Part shown: one piece after another, positions 26,439-34,938 of the stretch | Layout of the letters: every line of letters starts with the position of its first letter | Position numbering within the stretch: the stretch's first letter is position 1 | Assembly (NCBI GenBank): GCA_036733305.1 | Contig: DAINAT010000001.1 | Location: forward strand, 1-64,000 | DNA length: 64,000 bases | Source of the DNA: UBA7672 sp036733305 | Lineage (GTDB): Bacteria; Pseudomonadota; Alphaproteobacteria; Caulobacterales; Hyphomonadaceae | Direction: 5' to 3' | Position numbers and translations under genes: made by a program | Notes under the pieces: generated by a model | The model's database searches: none | Told to the model about the DNA's origin: nothing | The model's input: the letters and a program-made list of their open reading frames with translations, nothing else

Positions 26439-28205
26439 CTAGCGCTCGGAGACGGGCGGCATCCAGACCTGCGCGCCATTGCCGGGCTGGCTGATGCGGC
26501 GGAACTGGTCGATCAGCATCGCGGCGCGGTTTTCACCGACGATGCTGGCGAGTGCGCGGGCAATCTGGAGATCGGATGAACCCGCAGCCTGTGCGCCCAT
26601 CATCGAGCCGGTCAGCAATTCGAACGGCGTCGTGCGATGGATGTTCAGACGGATGTCGATCTTGTCCTCTGGTTTGAAGCCAGCGAGGGTGCGGGCTTCT
26701 TCCAGCGCGGTGACGATGTCGCCTGTCTTGTTGACGAGGCCGTTCTCCTGCGCGTCTTCGCCTGACCAGATGCGGCCACGGGCGATCTCCTGCACTTGCT
26801 GCGTCGGCAGCTTGCGGCCTTCGGCGACGATGCCGATGAAGCGGTCGTAGGTCGCTTGCAGCCCTTCATGCATCTTGGCGCGCTGGGCGGGCGTCAGCTT
26901 TTCCATCGAGTAGGCGGAAGCGAATTCGCCGCCGACCGTAACGGCGTCCGGGCTGATGCCGAATTCGCGCAGAGCGTCGGCGATGGCGAACTTGCCGCCG
27001 AAGACGCCGATTGAGCCGGTGATGGTCGAGCGTGCGGCGACAATGCTGTCTGCGCTGGCGGCGGCGTAGTAGCCGCCGGAGGCGGCCATCGAGCCCATCG
27101 ATACGACGACTTTCTTGCCGGACGCCTGAACCTTCTTCACGGCGTTCCAGACCTGATCCGACGCGGTGGGTGAGCCGCCGCCCGAGTCGATACGGAAGAC
27201 AACGGCGTTGATTGATTTGTCCTCGGCGATGTCGAGCAGGGATTTGGCGACGCGGTCGGATGCGAAGGAGGGCGTTCCGATAGACGTGATGTTCACGGGC
27301 CCGCCATCGCCGGTGACGATGTCGCCTTCACCGCCGACAATGGCGATGACAGCGCGACCATCACTCAGGTTGGGGTGGTAATCCTCGATCTTCAGGAGTT
27401 TGCCGCCGGCCTGCTTCTCGGCTGCGGCTGCGGCTTCTTCCGGGTAACCGAGCCTGTCCACGAGCTTCAGCTCGGCGGCGGTCTCCGCCGTGTAGGGGCT
27501 GGCCTCGAGCAGGGCGCGCATCGTGGTCGCGTCAGTTTTGCGATCGGCGGCAATGTCGGCGATGGAGTGGGTCCAGACGCTGGTTGCAAGCGCCGTCATC
27601 GCCGTGGCGTTGGCGGTTGTGTAGCCCTTCTGCTTGAAGGTATCGGCTGCGCCCTTGAACTCGTAGAACTGTTCGATCTCCGGCGTGACCTTGAACTTTT
27701 CCATCGCGCCGCCGAAGAACATCGTCTCGAAGGTGATGCCCGGGGCCTCGAAGCTGGTGCCTGGCTGGAGCCAGATCTCGTTCGCGGCGGAGATGGCGCG
27801 ATAGGCCGACGGGCCCGAGGCGAGGAAGCCCTGGCTGTGGGCGATGACGAACTTGTTCTTGGCGCGCAGACGCAGGAAGGCGTCACGCAGTTCCTCGGCG
27901 CGGGACGAACCCAGGTTCATCTCTGCGGCGCGAACGAAGACGCCCTTGATCGACGGGTCGTCGGCGGCGGCGTTGAGGCGTAGCAGGGTTTCAACAAAGG
28001 ACGTGCCGGAGAAGGCGGCGGCCAGCGGCTCGGAGGCAGGCTGGTCGTTGGGGCTTTCGCGCAGGTCGATCTGGAGGACGGCATTCTGGACCCGCGCCGG
28101 CTCGCCCGAGGGGACGAACGACATGATCAGGACCAGCGGGATAAGAATGAAGAACACCACCAGGGCGGCCAGACCGCCAAGGAAAGTGAGCAAGAAGGTG
28201 CGCAT
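26439..28205 (-). CDS. sppA: Signal peptide peptidase SppA, 67K type
   Basis: 588 residues. One N-terminal membrane helix (about 5-29) anchors a periplasmic enzyme made of tandem S49 domains. The catalytic dyad is split as in Escherichia coli SppA: general base Lys184 in EFKGAADTF of the first domain and nucleophile Ser376 in GSMAASGGYY of the second. SppA digests leftover signal peptides in the membrane. It is convergent with the phosphatase gene (3 bases between stops). Confidence 0.95.
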   Translation of the reverse strand: MRTFLLTFLGGLAALVVFFILIPLVLIMSFVPSGEPARVQNAVLQIDLRESPNDQPASEPLAAAFSGTSFVETLLRLNAAADDPSIKGVFVRAAEMNLGSSRAEELRDAFLRLRAKNKFVIAHSQGFLASGPSAYRAISAANEIWLQPGTSFEAPGITFETMFFGGAMEKFKVTPEIEQFYEFKGAADTFKQKGYTTANATAMTALATSVWTHSIADIAADRKTDATTMRALLEASPYTAETAAELKLVDRLGYPEEAAAAAEKQAGGKLLKIEDYHPNLSDGRAVIAIVGGEGDIVTGDGGPVNITSIGTPSFASDRVAKSLLDIAEDKSINAVVFRIDSGGGSPTASDQVWNAVKKVQASGKKVVVSMGSMAASGGYYAAASADSIVAARSTITGSIGVFGGKFAIADALREFGISPDAVTVGGEFASAYSMEKLTPAQRAKMHEGLQATYDRFIGIVAEGRKLPTQQVQEIARGRIWSGEDAQENGLVNKTGDIVTALEEARTLAGFKPEDKIDIRLNIHRTTPFELLTGSMMGAQAAGSSDLQIARALASIVGENRAAMLIDQFRRISQPGNGAQVWMPPVSER

Positions 28206-28330
28206 ACACTCGTCTCCGCGCCGGAAAGCCGCCCGGCCGACAAAGCCTTAACGGGAAACGCGGACCCGCGAAACCGGGGGATGGCTTCCCGGGCGAGACA
28301 ACGGATCATTTCAGGGTGGGAGCATTAACT

Positions 28331-28407
28331 TGGTCGGAGTAGCTGGATTCGAACCAACGACCTCTTGCTCCCGAAGCAAGCGCTCTACCAGGCTGAGCTA
28401 TACTCCG
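28331..28407 (-). tRNA. tRNA-Pro (anticodon CGG)
   Basis: The minus strand folds into a full cloverleaf: acceptor stem CGGAGTA/TACTCCG, D arm with AGCTCAGCCTGGTAGAGC, anticodon loop TTCGGGA on the stem CTTGC/GCAAG, T arm GGTTCGAATCC. The anticodon CGG reads the proline codon CCG. The 3' CCA is encoded. Confidence 0.97.
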
Positions 28408-28609
28408 ACGGAGCGGGGCCTATAGCGGCTTTCATTTCCGGGCGCAACGGTCGAAAATGCAATGGAAATAGCATTCTGACGTCCAGCTTGTGGATGAGGG
28501 CTGCGGGGTGGCTGTCGGCGGCAATGGGTTGAAACTGCGTCAAAACAGGGCCGATTCCGGTAGTTGCTTTCGTCGCGCGAATTGCATAACAGTCCGCCTC
28601 TCCCTGCAC

Positions 28610-28684
<75 letters not shown>

Positions 28685-28996
28685 GGGAGAATTAGTCTCT
28701 GGCCCGCCCTGAGCGGGGCCTCTGAATAGAGGCGTACTGTCCGGGACTTAGCTTCCACGAAATTTGCCAGAGACTGCGTTCCCGTTCGCACCGGACGCAA
28801 GTTGGGCTCGTTTGCGCGAGCCAGTCTCCGGCATCGCCTCGAGTTTTTCCAAGACGGTGGGATAGCGAGAGACAGAGTCGGTACCGGGGTACCTGGTGCG
28901 CAGACGAGGTAGTCATTCGGTCCGGGCTAAGTCCGGCTCGCGGTAGTTTGAGACCTGCGCGAACCAATCTCAGCTGCTCTGAAGGATGTGCCCAAT
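28685..28996. other. Intergenic region after tRNA-Gln
   Basis: No gene or recognisable element was found in this 312-base stretch. A weak, bulged stem (CCAGGGAGA and TCTCTGG) directly after the tRNA could help end its transcript. No integrase and no repeat of the tRNA 3' end were seen here. Confidence 0.45.
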
Positions 28997-30001
28997 CTAA
29001 AAAGGGGGAACGAAGGTGTGGGCGGCTTTGCACGCCTGTGCCTTGACCCTCTCGAACCACACGGGTGTTCCCAGTTCGGGGCGGGTGTGGGACCAGCCGA
29101 TCTGGGCGAGTTGGCGTGCGAGCACGAACATGGGGACAAGTGAAAGATCCCGGTCGGATATCCTGCGGCGAGAGCGATAGCCCTTGATCAACGCGTCGTG
29201 GAAAGCATCAAATCTGGGCGTGCCGGCATATGGCTGGAGCGCAACTGCGAGATCGTATTGATGCCAGCCGAAAGCGGCATCGTCGAAGTCGATGAGCGTT
29301 AGGCCTTCGGCCGCAACGATCACGTTCTGCGCATGCGGATCGCCATGAATGAGGGTGAAGGTACTTTCGGGCTCGCCGTATTTCAGCAATGCTTTGTGAA
29401 TCGTGTCGCGTGTTCTTTCGAGCAGCGCGCGTTCGGGGGCGGAAAGCGCCTGATGCTTCCAGAAGGGACCCCACAGGGGTTGCCCGCCAATCAGCGCATC
29501 CGCGTCGAGCCTGTGGCGGCTGAAGCCCCGAGGAGGCGTCCAGCTACTGGCCTGGCAGTGAATCGCTCCGATCAATGCGCCGAGTGCAAAAAGGTACGAG
29601 GTGCACGTCTCGAGGGGCGTCTGCTCTGAGTCGAGGTGTGAACTAAGAAGGTCGCCCTTTACCCACAAGGAGAGCCCGGCCCATCGGGTTTCAGCAGCTT
29701 CCGGTATGGTGACCGAAACATAGTTCTCGCCGGTCAACGAGCAGATCGCTTGCGGGGCACGAATGCCGTCGTTCAAAAGCGCGTTGGTCCACAGGCGTTC
29801 GGAATTCAGGGCCGATAGCGCGTTGTAACCGGGGCGATGCAATCGGAGGACGTAACTGCGTTCGCCATCGCGCGCGTAAACGCGATAGGTAAGATTCTCG
29901 CCGGCGCGAATGAACTTCATGTCGCCAGCGTCGACCGGGAAATGCTGCAGGGCGCGCCGTGCTGCTGCGGCATGGATTTCGCCGTCGGGAATGTCAGGCA
30001 C
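28997..30001 (-). CDS. APH-fold small-molecule kinase (phosphotransferase family)
   Basis: 334 residues. The kinase core is clear: a nucleotide loop region AGENLTYRVYA, the catalytic loop LIHGDPHAQNV (His219, Asp221) and the metal-binding LIDFDDAAFG (Asp238). The family includes aminoglycoside, choline, homoserine and hydroxylysine kinases. It begins with GTG and overlaps the end of a class III aminotransferase by eight bases. Kinase plus class III PLP enzyme is the arrangement used for 5-hydroxylysine (kinase, then phospho-lyase), so phosphorylation of a hydroxy-amino compound is a reasonable guess. Antibiotic resistance is less likely in this setting. Confidence 0.85.
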   Translation of the reverse strand: MPDIPDGEIHAAAARRALQHFPVDAGDMKFIRAGENLTYRVYARDGERSYVLRLHRPGYNALSALNSERLWTNALLNDGIRAPQAICSLTGENYVSVTIPEAAETRWAGLSLWVKGDLLSSHLDSEQTPLETCTSYLFALGALIGAIHCQASSWTPPRGFSRHRLDADALIGGQPLWGPFWKHQALSAPERALLERTRDTIHKALLKYGEPESTFTLIHGDPHAQNVIVAAEGLTLIDFDDAAFGWHQYDLAVALQPYAGTPRFDAFHDALIKGYRSRRRISDRDLSLVPMFVLARQLAQIGWSHTRPELGTPVWFERVKAQACKAAHTFVPPF

Positions 30002-31292
30002 TGACGTTTTCCATCACGGCATCCCACGCGGCGAGGAAGCCTTCACCATGAACCCGCTCAAGCACAAGAGGCGGGCGGATCTTGATCACATTGCGAAGTA
30101 CGCCGGCGCTGGACGTGAGGAAGCCCTTGTCCTTGAGCCGGTTGCAAATCCTGACGGCCGTTTCCTGCGCAGGCGAGCCATCATCCGGATTGATGATCTC
30201 CACGCCAACGAACAGCCCCTGGCCGCGAACGTCGCCGACCACCGGCGAGAGCGCGATGCGCGACGCAAGCTCGGCCTTCAGCCAGCTGCCGATGACGGCT
30301 GCGTGTTCAATCAGGTTTTCCTGTTCGACGACGTCAAGCACCGCCATGCCGGCGGCAGCTTGTAGTGGGCTTGCTGCGAACGTGTTGAAGTAGCGCGTGG
30401 CGGCTCGGAATGTCTCAACCAGCTTGCGGCTCGCAGCGGTCGCTGCCAGCGGAACGCCATTGCCCATCGCCTTGCCGGTGGTGACGATGTCCGGGGTGAA
30501 GCCGGATGTCTCATAGCCCCACCAACGGCCGGTACGCCCATAGCCGGCCTGGATCTCGTCCACGATCATCAGTCCGCCGGCCGCATGCACAAGATCACGG
30601 CATTTCGCCATGAAATGCGGGGGCAGGTTGGGCAGGCCTTCATTGGCAAAGATGGAGCAGACGACAAGGCCTGCGAAGCCAGCGGTGGAGTTTTTCAGCT
30701 CTTTGATCTTGTCGCTGACAGCAGACAGGTAGAGCTCGCAAAATTGGTCTGGATCGAGGCCGGGCTGGATGGGTCGGTAGAGGTCGGGGAATGGAAAGGC
30801 GCGAACTGTTTCTGTCTCCGGCCTCGTGCGGCCAACATGGGTCAACATCGACAGCAGCGTGCTATTGCCGTGATAGGCGCCGTTGCTACAGATGATGCCT
30901 TCGTGGCCGGTCGCGATACGTGCCATTCGGATGGCGACCTCGTTCGCCTCCGTTCCACTGCAGCTGAATACGACCGACTCAATTCCTAGTGTGTGAAGCG
31001 CGGTAAATCGCTCGGCAAAAGCGATGGCAGATTGGTGGATGTAGCGGCTGTGGACGTTAAGTGTCGCCATTTGACTGGAAACGGCTTCCGTTACCCTTGG
31101 GTTCGCATGCCCGACGCCAGGAACATTGTTGTACAAATCGACATACCGCTTCCCGTCGGCGTCGAAGAGATAGACGCCTTCGCCACGGACGATATGCAGC
31201 GGCTCGTCATAAAAGAGGGGCGCGCCAGCGCCGAAGGCTGCATCGCGGCGATTGATGAGACGCTCCGGATCGCCCATGCCGCTCTCCGTCAT
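29994..31292 (-). CDS. Class III PLP-dependent aminotransferase or phospho-lyase
   Basis: 432 residues of the class III (subgroup II) aminotransferases. SGTEANE, the PLP-contacting VDEIQAGYGRTG (Asp245) and the Schiff-base lysine Lys274 in TTGKAMGNG are present. The closest recognisable pattern is the AGXT2/AGXT2L group, which contains alanine-glyoxylate type transaminases and the phospho-lyases for phosphoethanolamine and phosphohydroxylysine. The kinase gene directly downstream makes phospho-lyase activity plausible. I chose the ATG at 31292, whose ATGA overlaps the stop of the dgcA-like gene, over a GTG two codons earlier. Confidence 0.9.
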   Translation of the reverse strand: MTESGMGDPERLINRRDAAFGAGAPLFYDEPLHIVRGEGVYLFDADGKRYVDLYNNVPGVGHANPRVTEAVSSQMATLNVHSRYIHQSAIAFAERFTALHTLGIESVVFSCSGTEANEVAIRMARIATGHEGIICSNGAYHGNSTLLSMLTHVGRTRPETETVRAFPFPDLYRPIQPGLDPDQFCELYLSAVSDKIKELKNSTAGFAGLVVCSIFANEGLPNLPPHFMAKCRDLVHAAGGLMIVDEIQAGYGRTGRWWGYETSGFTPDIVTTGKAMGNGVPLAATAASRKLVETFRAATRYFNTFAASPLQAAAGMAVLDVVEQENLIEHAAVIGSWLKAELASRIALSPVVGDVRGQGLFVGVEIINPDDGSPAQETAVRICNRLKDKGFLTSSAGVLRNVIKIRPPLVLERVHGEGFLAAWDAVMENVSA

Positions 31293-32278
31293 CCCCACAA
31301 CTCGGGATCGGATGGGAAGACCTGGCCATCACGGAAAGTCAGTGAAGGCTGGCGATCGCGCGTAAGGGCAAGTGGTCCATCGAGGTCCACGTAACGCGCG
31401 CCTTGCGCCGCGAGAACGCCGGGCGCCATCGCCAGCGAGGTCCCCAGCATGCAGCCGAGCATTACGCCCATCTCGTGCATCTCTGCCGCCCAGCCAAGTT
31501 CGAGTGCACCGGATATGCCGCCAGCCTTGTCCAGCTTGATGTTGATGAGATCGTACTTGTCGACCAGCCCCTCGACGTCAGCCGCGACGTGGCAGGATTC
31601 GTCCGCACAGATCAGGATCGGCAGCTTGAGGTGGCGCAGGCCTTCGTCATCGTCTGCGTGGCAAGGCTGTTCGACCATTTCAACGCCGAACTTGGCAAGT
31701 GTACCGGCGTAGTTGTCGAGCTTGTCAGCGCTCCAGCCTTCGTTGGCGTCGCAGATGATGCGTGCATCCGGCCGGGCGCGGCGGACCGCTTTGACGCGTT
31801 CCATATCCTCGTCACCCGTACCCAGCTTCAATTTGATAAGCGGGAAGCCGGCATATCCGGCGGCATCTGCGGCCATGATCGCAGGTGTGTCGAGGACGAT
31901 TGTTGCAGTCGTCTGCACCGCTTCCGGGGGCGGCCGGCGAAACAGTTCGTACGCGCGTACGCCCTGAAGCTTGCAAGCGAGGTCGACAAGAGCGCAATCC
32001 ACGGCGTTACCGGCGGCGCCGAGAAGGCCAAGCCGGGACGCGGTCATGGCCGGGTCATACTCGATGGCTTCGCGGCACGCTTCAATGTCGGCCATCACGC
32101 TCTCGGCCGTCTCGCTATAGCGCGGATAAGGCGTGCTCTCGCCCCAGCCGCGCACGCCGTTCTCTTCGATGCACACCACCACGACCGTAGCCGTCAGGTC
32201 GGCGCCGCGAGAGATCACGAACGGTTTGATCAGTGGCCAGTGCTGGATCTCGACGGTCATCGAGCGCAACGGTGTCAT
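31289..32278 (-). CDS. dgcA: Enolase-superfamily racemase/epimerase, DgcA / Ala-Glu epimerase type
   Basis: 329 residues of the muconate-lactonizing subgroup. The acid/base lysines are in LIKLKLG (Lys149, Lys151) and NIKLDKAGG (Lys248); metal ligands are Asp177 (CDANEGW), Glu203 (MVEQPC) and Asp226 (CADES). Members of this group epimerise L-Ala-D/L-Glu dipeptides or racemise N-acyl-glutamate. The preceding overlapping gene is DgcN-like, which points to the DgcN-DgcA route: D-glutamate is N-acetylated and then racemised to the L form. TGATG coupling with dgcN supports joint action. A dipeptide epimerase acting on peptide products remains the alternative. Confidence 0.85.
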   Translation of the reverse strand: MTPLRSMTVEIQHWPLIKPFVISRGADLTATVVVVCIEENGVRGWGESTPYPRYSETAESVMADIEACREAIEYDPAMTASRLGLLGAAGNAVDCALVDLACKLQGVRAYELFRRPPPEAVQTTATIVLDTPAIMAADAAGYAGFPLIKLKLGTGDEDMERVKAVRRARPDARIICDANEGWSADKLDNYAGTLAKFGVEMVEQPCHADDDEGLRHLKLPILICADESCHVAADVEGLVDKYDLINIKLDKAGGISGALELGWAAEMHEMGVMLGCMLGTSLAMAPGVLAAQGARYVDLDGPLALTRDRQPSLTFRDGQVFPSDPELWG

Positions 32279-33282
32279 CACAGCAGTTCCTCAACGATGG
32301 ACTCAACGCCGAAGCGGATGGGGTCGCAGCAGGGCAGGCCAAGCGCGCGCTGGGTTTCGCCGATGATGTCGTGCGCCGTGGCCTCGTCGAGCTTCGATGT
32401 GTTCAATGCAATGCCCGCACAGGCGATGGCCGGGTTGGTGAGACGTCCCATGCCGATGGTCAGGTCGATGATCCGGGAGATCGAAGGGACGGGATAAGAC
32501 GTGCTGGTCATGGTCGTGCGTGCGGGATCATGGCAGACGATGAAAGCATCGGGCTGCGAGCCGTGCAGCAGGCCTAGCGACACCGCGGCGTAAGAAGGAT
32601 GGGCAAGCGATCCTTGTCCTTCCACGATATCCCAGTGGTCGGCAGGCGCGTCGGGGGAAAGCCATTCGGCGGCGCCAGAGACAAAGTCCGCCACCACCGC
32701 ATCGATCGCTACGCCCGCGCCGCTGATCAGGATTCCCGTCTGGCCCGTCGCGCGAAAGGTGGCTGGTATTCCTTTGTTCTCGAGAGCGCGGTGGATCGCC
32801 AGCGCTGTGTATTTTTTTCCAACTGCGCAGTCCGTTCCGACGGTGAGCAGGCGTTTGCCGGTCCGCTTTAGGCCCTTGCCGACAGCGAACGCGCGGGAGG
32901 GAATGCGGACGTTGAACAGTTGGCGTTTGTGACGCGCGGCAGTTTCGGCAATCTCCGGAATGGCGTCGAGGCGAATATGCAGGCCGCTGGCGATATCCAG
33001 CCCCGCCTCCAGAGCCTCAACAATCGCACTGATCCAGGCAGGCGGAAGCGCGCCCCCGGCTGGCGCGATGCCAATCACCAGCGTGCGGGCGCCGCTCGCA
33101 GCCGCCGCCTGGGGTGACATGCGAGGCAATCCCAGATCGATGGCTCCGCTTGCATCAGTTTGCGCCAGGCAGTCTGAGGGACGCCACTGGACAATGCCCA
33201 ATGCCGTCTTGGCGATGACCTCGTCAGAGATATCGCCGACGAAAAGGTAGTAAGGCTTCGCAATCTGGTCGGTTTCGCTCAC
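32278..33282 (-). CDS. dgcN: DUF1611 protein, DgcN-type D-glutamate N-acetyltransferase
   Basis: 334 residues. The DUF1611 architecture has an N-terminal Rossmann-like domain (YYLFVGDISDEVIAKTALGI) and a C-terminal P-loop-like domain with GTDCAVGKKYT at 149-159, GQTGILISG and a PAHPSY-like segment GSLAHPSYAAVSLGLLHGSQPD. DgcN was described as a D-glutamate N-acetyltransferase acting before the racemase DgcA in marine proteobacteria. GTG at 33282 is chosen because GGGAG lies 6 bases upstream. It is the second gene of the leftward operon and is coupled to dgcA. Confidence 0.83.
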   Translation of the reverse strand: MSETDQIAKPYYLFVGDISDEVIAKTALGIVQWRPSDCLAQTDASGAIDLGLPRMSPQAAAASGARTLVIGIAPAGGALPPAWISAIVEALEAGLDIASGLHIRLDAIPEIAETAARHKRQLFNVRIPSRAFAVGKGLKRTGKRLLTVGTDCAVGKKYTALAIHRALENKGIPATFRATGQTGILISGAGVAIDAVVADFVSGAAEWLSPDAPADHWDIVEGQGSLAHPSYAAVSLGLLHGSQPDAFIVCHDPARTTMTSTSYPVPSISRIIDLTIGMGRLTNPAIACAGIALNTSKLDEATAHDIIGETQRALGLPCCDPIRFGVESIVEELL

Positions 33283-33307
33283 GTCCGCTCCCACAATCCG
33301 TAATTCA

Positions 33308-34651
33308 TCACATCAATGCCGCCCAGCCGGTCAGCGTCTCGTCGCGCGCAAGGAGCGCCCTCAGCGACGCGCCAAAACCTTGCAGCGCTTCATCAATCGC
33401 GCCGGCGTCGTGGGCCGAGCCAAGAAGGCCGCCAGGCCACCCGTTTATGTCGACGCCATTCGCCAACAGCTCGAGGCGGAGATCGTTGATGAGACGGGGA
33501 TGACGCGCGCCGAGTTCGGCGCCAGTGATGCTGGTCGCATCGAATTTCTGCGGATCGATCTCGCGGCCAAACGGGTTGGTAAAGATGTGGAATCCTGAAG
33601 ACTGGCCATAGGCCGCCCACGGGAGGCCCAGTTCGGCAAATCCCGCATTGAGTCCTGCTATAAAGAGGCCGGTGGCCCGATCGGCAGACGCAACGGCCTC
33701 GCCGTCTGCCAGCGCCGTCAGCGTTGCTAGGCCAGCAGCGGCAACCACGGGATTTCCGTTGCCAGTCCCCATGTGGGAAATGAAGGCCGTGCCCGGCTCT
33801 GTTGTCCGGCGGTTGTCCAGGAATTCCAGAAGGTCCCGCCGACCTCCAAGCGCCCCGCAAGGCAGGCCGCCGCCGAGAATCTTGCCGAGGATCGTGAGAT
33901 CCGGCGAGCAGCCAAACAGCGCCTGCGCGCCGCCCGGAGAGACGCGGAAGCCGGTGATTGTTTCATCGAACACGCAGAGGCTGCCTGCGTTATGTGCGAT
34001 CTTCGCAAGACCAACCACGTCTGGTCCGGCAAGAAGGCTGCGCCCGAAGGAGGCGCCAGTCGGTTCAAGGATGACCGCAGCAAAGCGGCGGCTTTGCAGT
34101 GCTGTCGTGGCCTGCGCGATATCCGACGCTTCAACGACCTGCAGGCCATTGCCATGCGCGGTGGTGTTCAGGAATGTATCGATCGTCTCACGTTGTAGAA
34201 CTGCGGGAGGCGCCCAGCCGTGATAGTGATCCCTGAGCTTCAGGATTGCGTGACGGCCGGTCGCCGCCCGCGCTATCGCAAACGCCAGCAGGCAAGCTTC
34301 ATTGCCAGAAGAGGTGAAGCGGACCTGCTCGATGCTCGGCATGAGCGTGCAGACTTTTTCAGCCCACAGCAATTCAGCTTCGCTTCCGGCGCTGAAGTGG
34401 AAGCCATTCCGGACTGCAGCGGTCACCGCCTCGACCGTTGGCGGATGATTGTGTCCGAGCATTATGGCGCCGTTGCCGCAGGCAAAGTCGACATATGACC
34501 TACCATCGCTGTCAAACTTCCGCGCGCCCTTGGCGGATTGCACGAATAGGGCGGGGGGATTGAGCTGGCGGCCTTCATGGCTGGCGCCGCCCGGCATCCT
34601 GCGTAGAGCCCGTTCCACGAGCCCGCCCGTCAAATCATCGCGATCGAGCAT
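33308..34651 (-). CDS. Class III aminotransferase, glutamate-1-semialdehyde mutase-like
   Basis: 447 residues. HemL-like features are an N-terminal PGGASHEGRQ, SSGNEAC, the PLP aspartate in VFDETITGFR (Asp229) and the Schiff-base lysine Lys257 in ILGKILGGG. Operonic position makes a catabolic transaminase or amino-mutase more likely than the tetrapyrrole enzyme HemL. It is the first gene of the leftward operon; the 25-base gap to the next gene suggests cotranscription. No clear ribosome site precedes the ATG at 34651. Two TTTC-N7-GAAA dyads lie about 105-150 bases upstream. Confidence 0.88.
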   Translation of the reverse strand: MLDRDDLTGGLVERALRRMPGGASHEGRQLNPPALFVQSAKGARKFDSDGRSYVDFACGNGAIMLGHNHPPTVEAVTAAVRNGFHFSAGSEAELLWAEKVCTLMPSIEQVRFTSSGNEACLLAFAIARAATGRHAILKLRDHYHGWAPPAVLQRETIDTFLNTTAHGNGLQVVEASDIAQATTALQSRRFAAVILEPTGASFGRSLLAGPDVVGLAKIAHNAGSLCVFDETITGFRVSPGGAQALFGCSPDLTILGKILGGGLPCGALGGRRDLLEFLDNRRTTEPGTAFISHMGTGNGNPVVAAAGLATLTALADGEAVASADRATGLFIAGLNAGFAELGLPWAAYGQSSGFHIFTNPFGREIDPQKFDATSITGAELGARHPRLINDLRLELLANGVDINGWPGGLLGSAHDAGAIDEALQGFGASLRALLARDETLTGWAALM

Positions 34652-34756
34652 TTCAGTGCGCCCGACGGGCTCTGGAATGCCGTGTCGAGCGTGCGTCAGG
34701 TCGTGCTGGCGGCGTGCTCTGTTGCATAGGGAGGCATTCCTGATCGGAAAATGAGC

Positions 34757-34800
34757 TTTCGAATATAGAAAATCCTATGACAAAATTTCTTCAAGCGAAA
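34757..34800. promoter_or_regulatory. Tandem TTTC-N7-GAAA dyads, candidate operator pair
   Basis: Two exact TTTC-N7-GAAA dyads occur in the AT-rich divergent promoter region: 34757-34771 (TTTCGAATATAGAAA) and 34786-34800 (TTTCTTCAAGCGAAA), 29 bases apart centre to centre. The same pattern recurs beside the XRE-cupin gene at 46495-46513, where 15 of 19 bases match the second site. They could be binding sites of that regulator controlling both divergent operons. This is an inference from sequence alone. Confidence 0.5.
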
Positions 34801-34938
34801 GTATTGCTATTAGAGAAAAATACCGCAGTCTCGTGACGGTCGGTGTGCGGCAAGCGCGATGGGGGCGCGAGGCATGGCCGATGGCTCGCGGAAGATCTCC
34901 GGCTAGCGCGGCGTGAATGGAAAAAGGGGTGTCGTGAT

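Noticed and set aside
33308..34651. Assignment of the HemL-like aminotransferase as the tetrapyrrole enzyme HemL, linked to the CobN-like locus
   Set aside because: It lies in the DgcNA operon 15 kb away and diverges from canonical HemL in length and motifs; a catabolic transaminase fits better.
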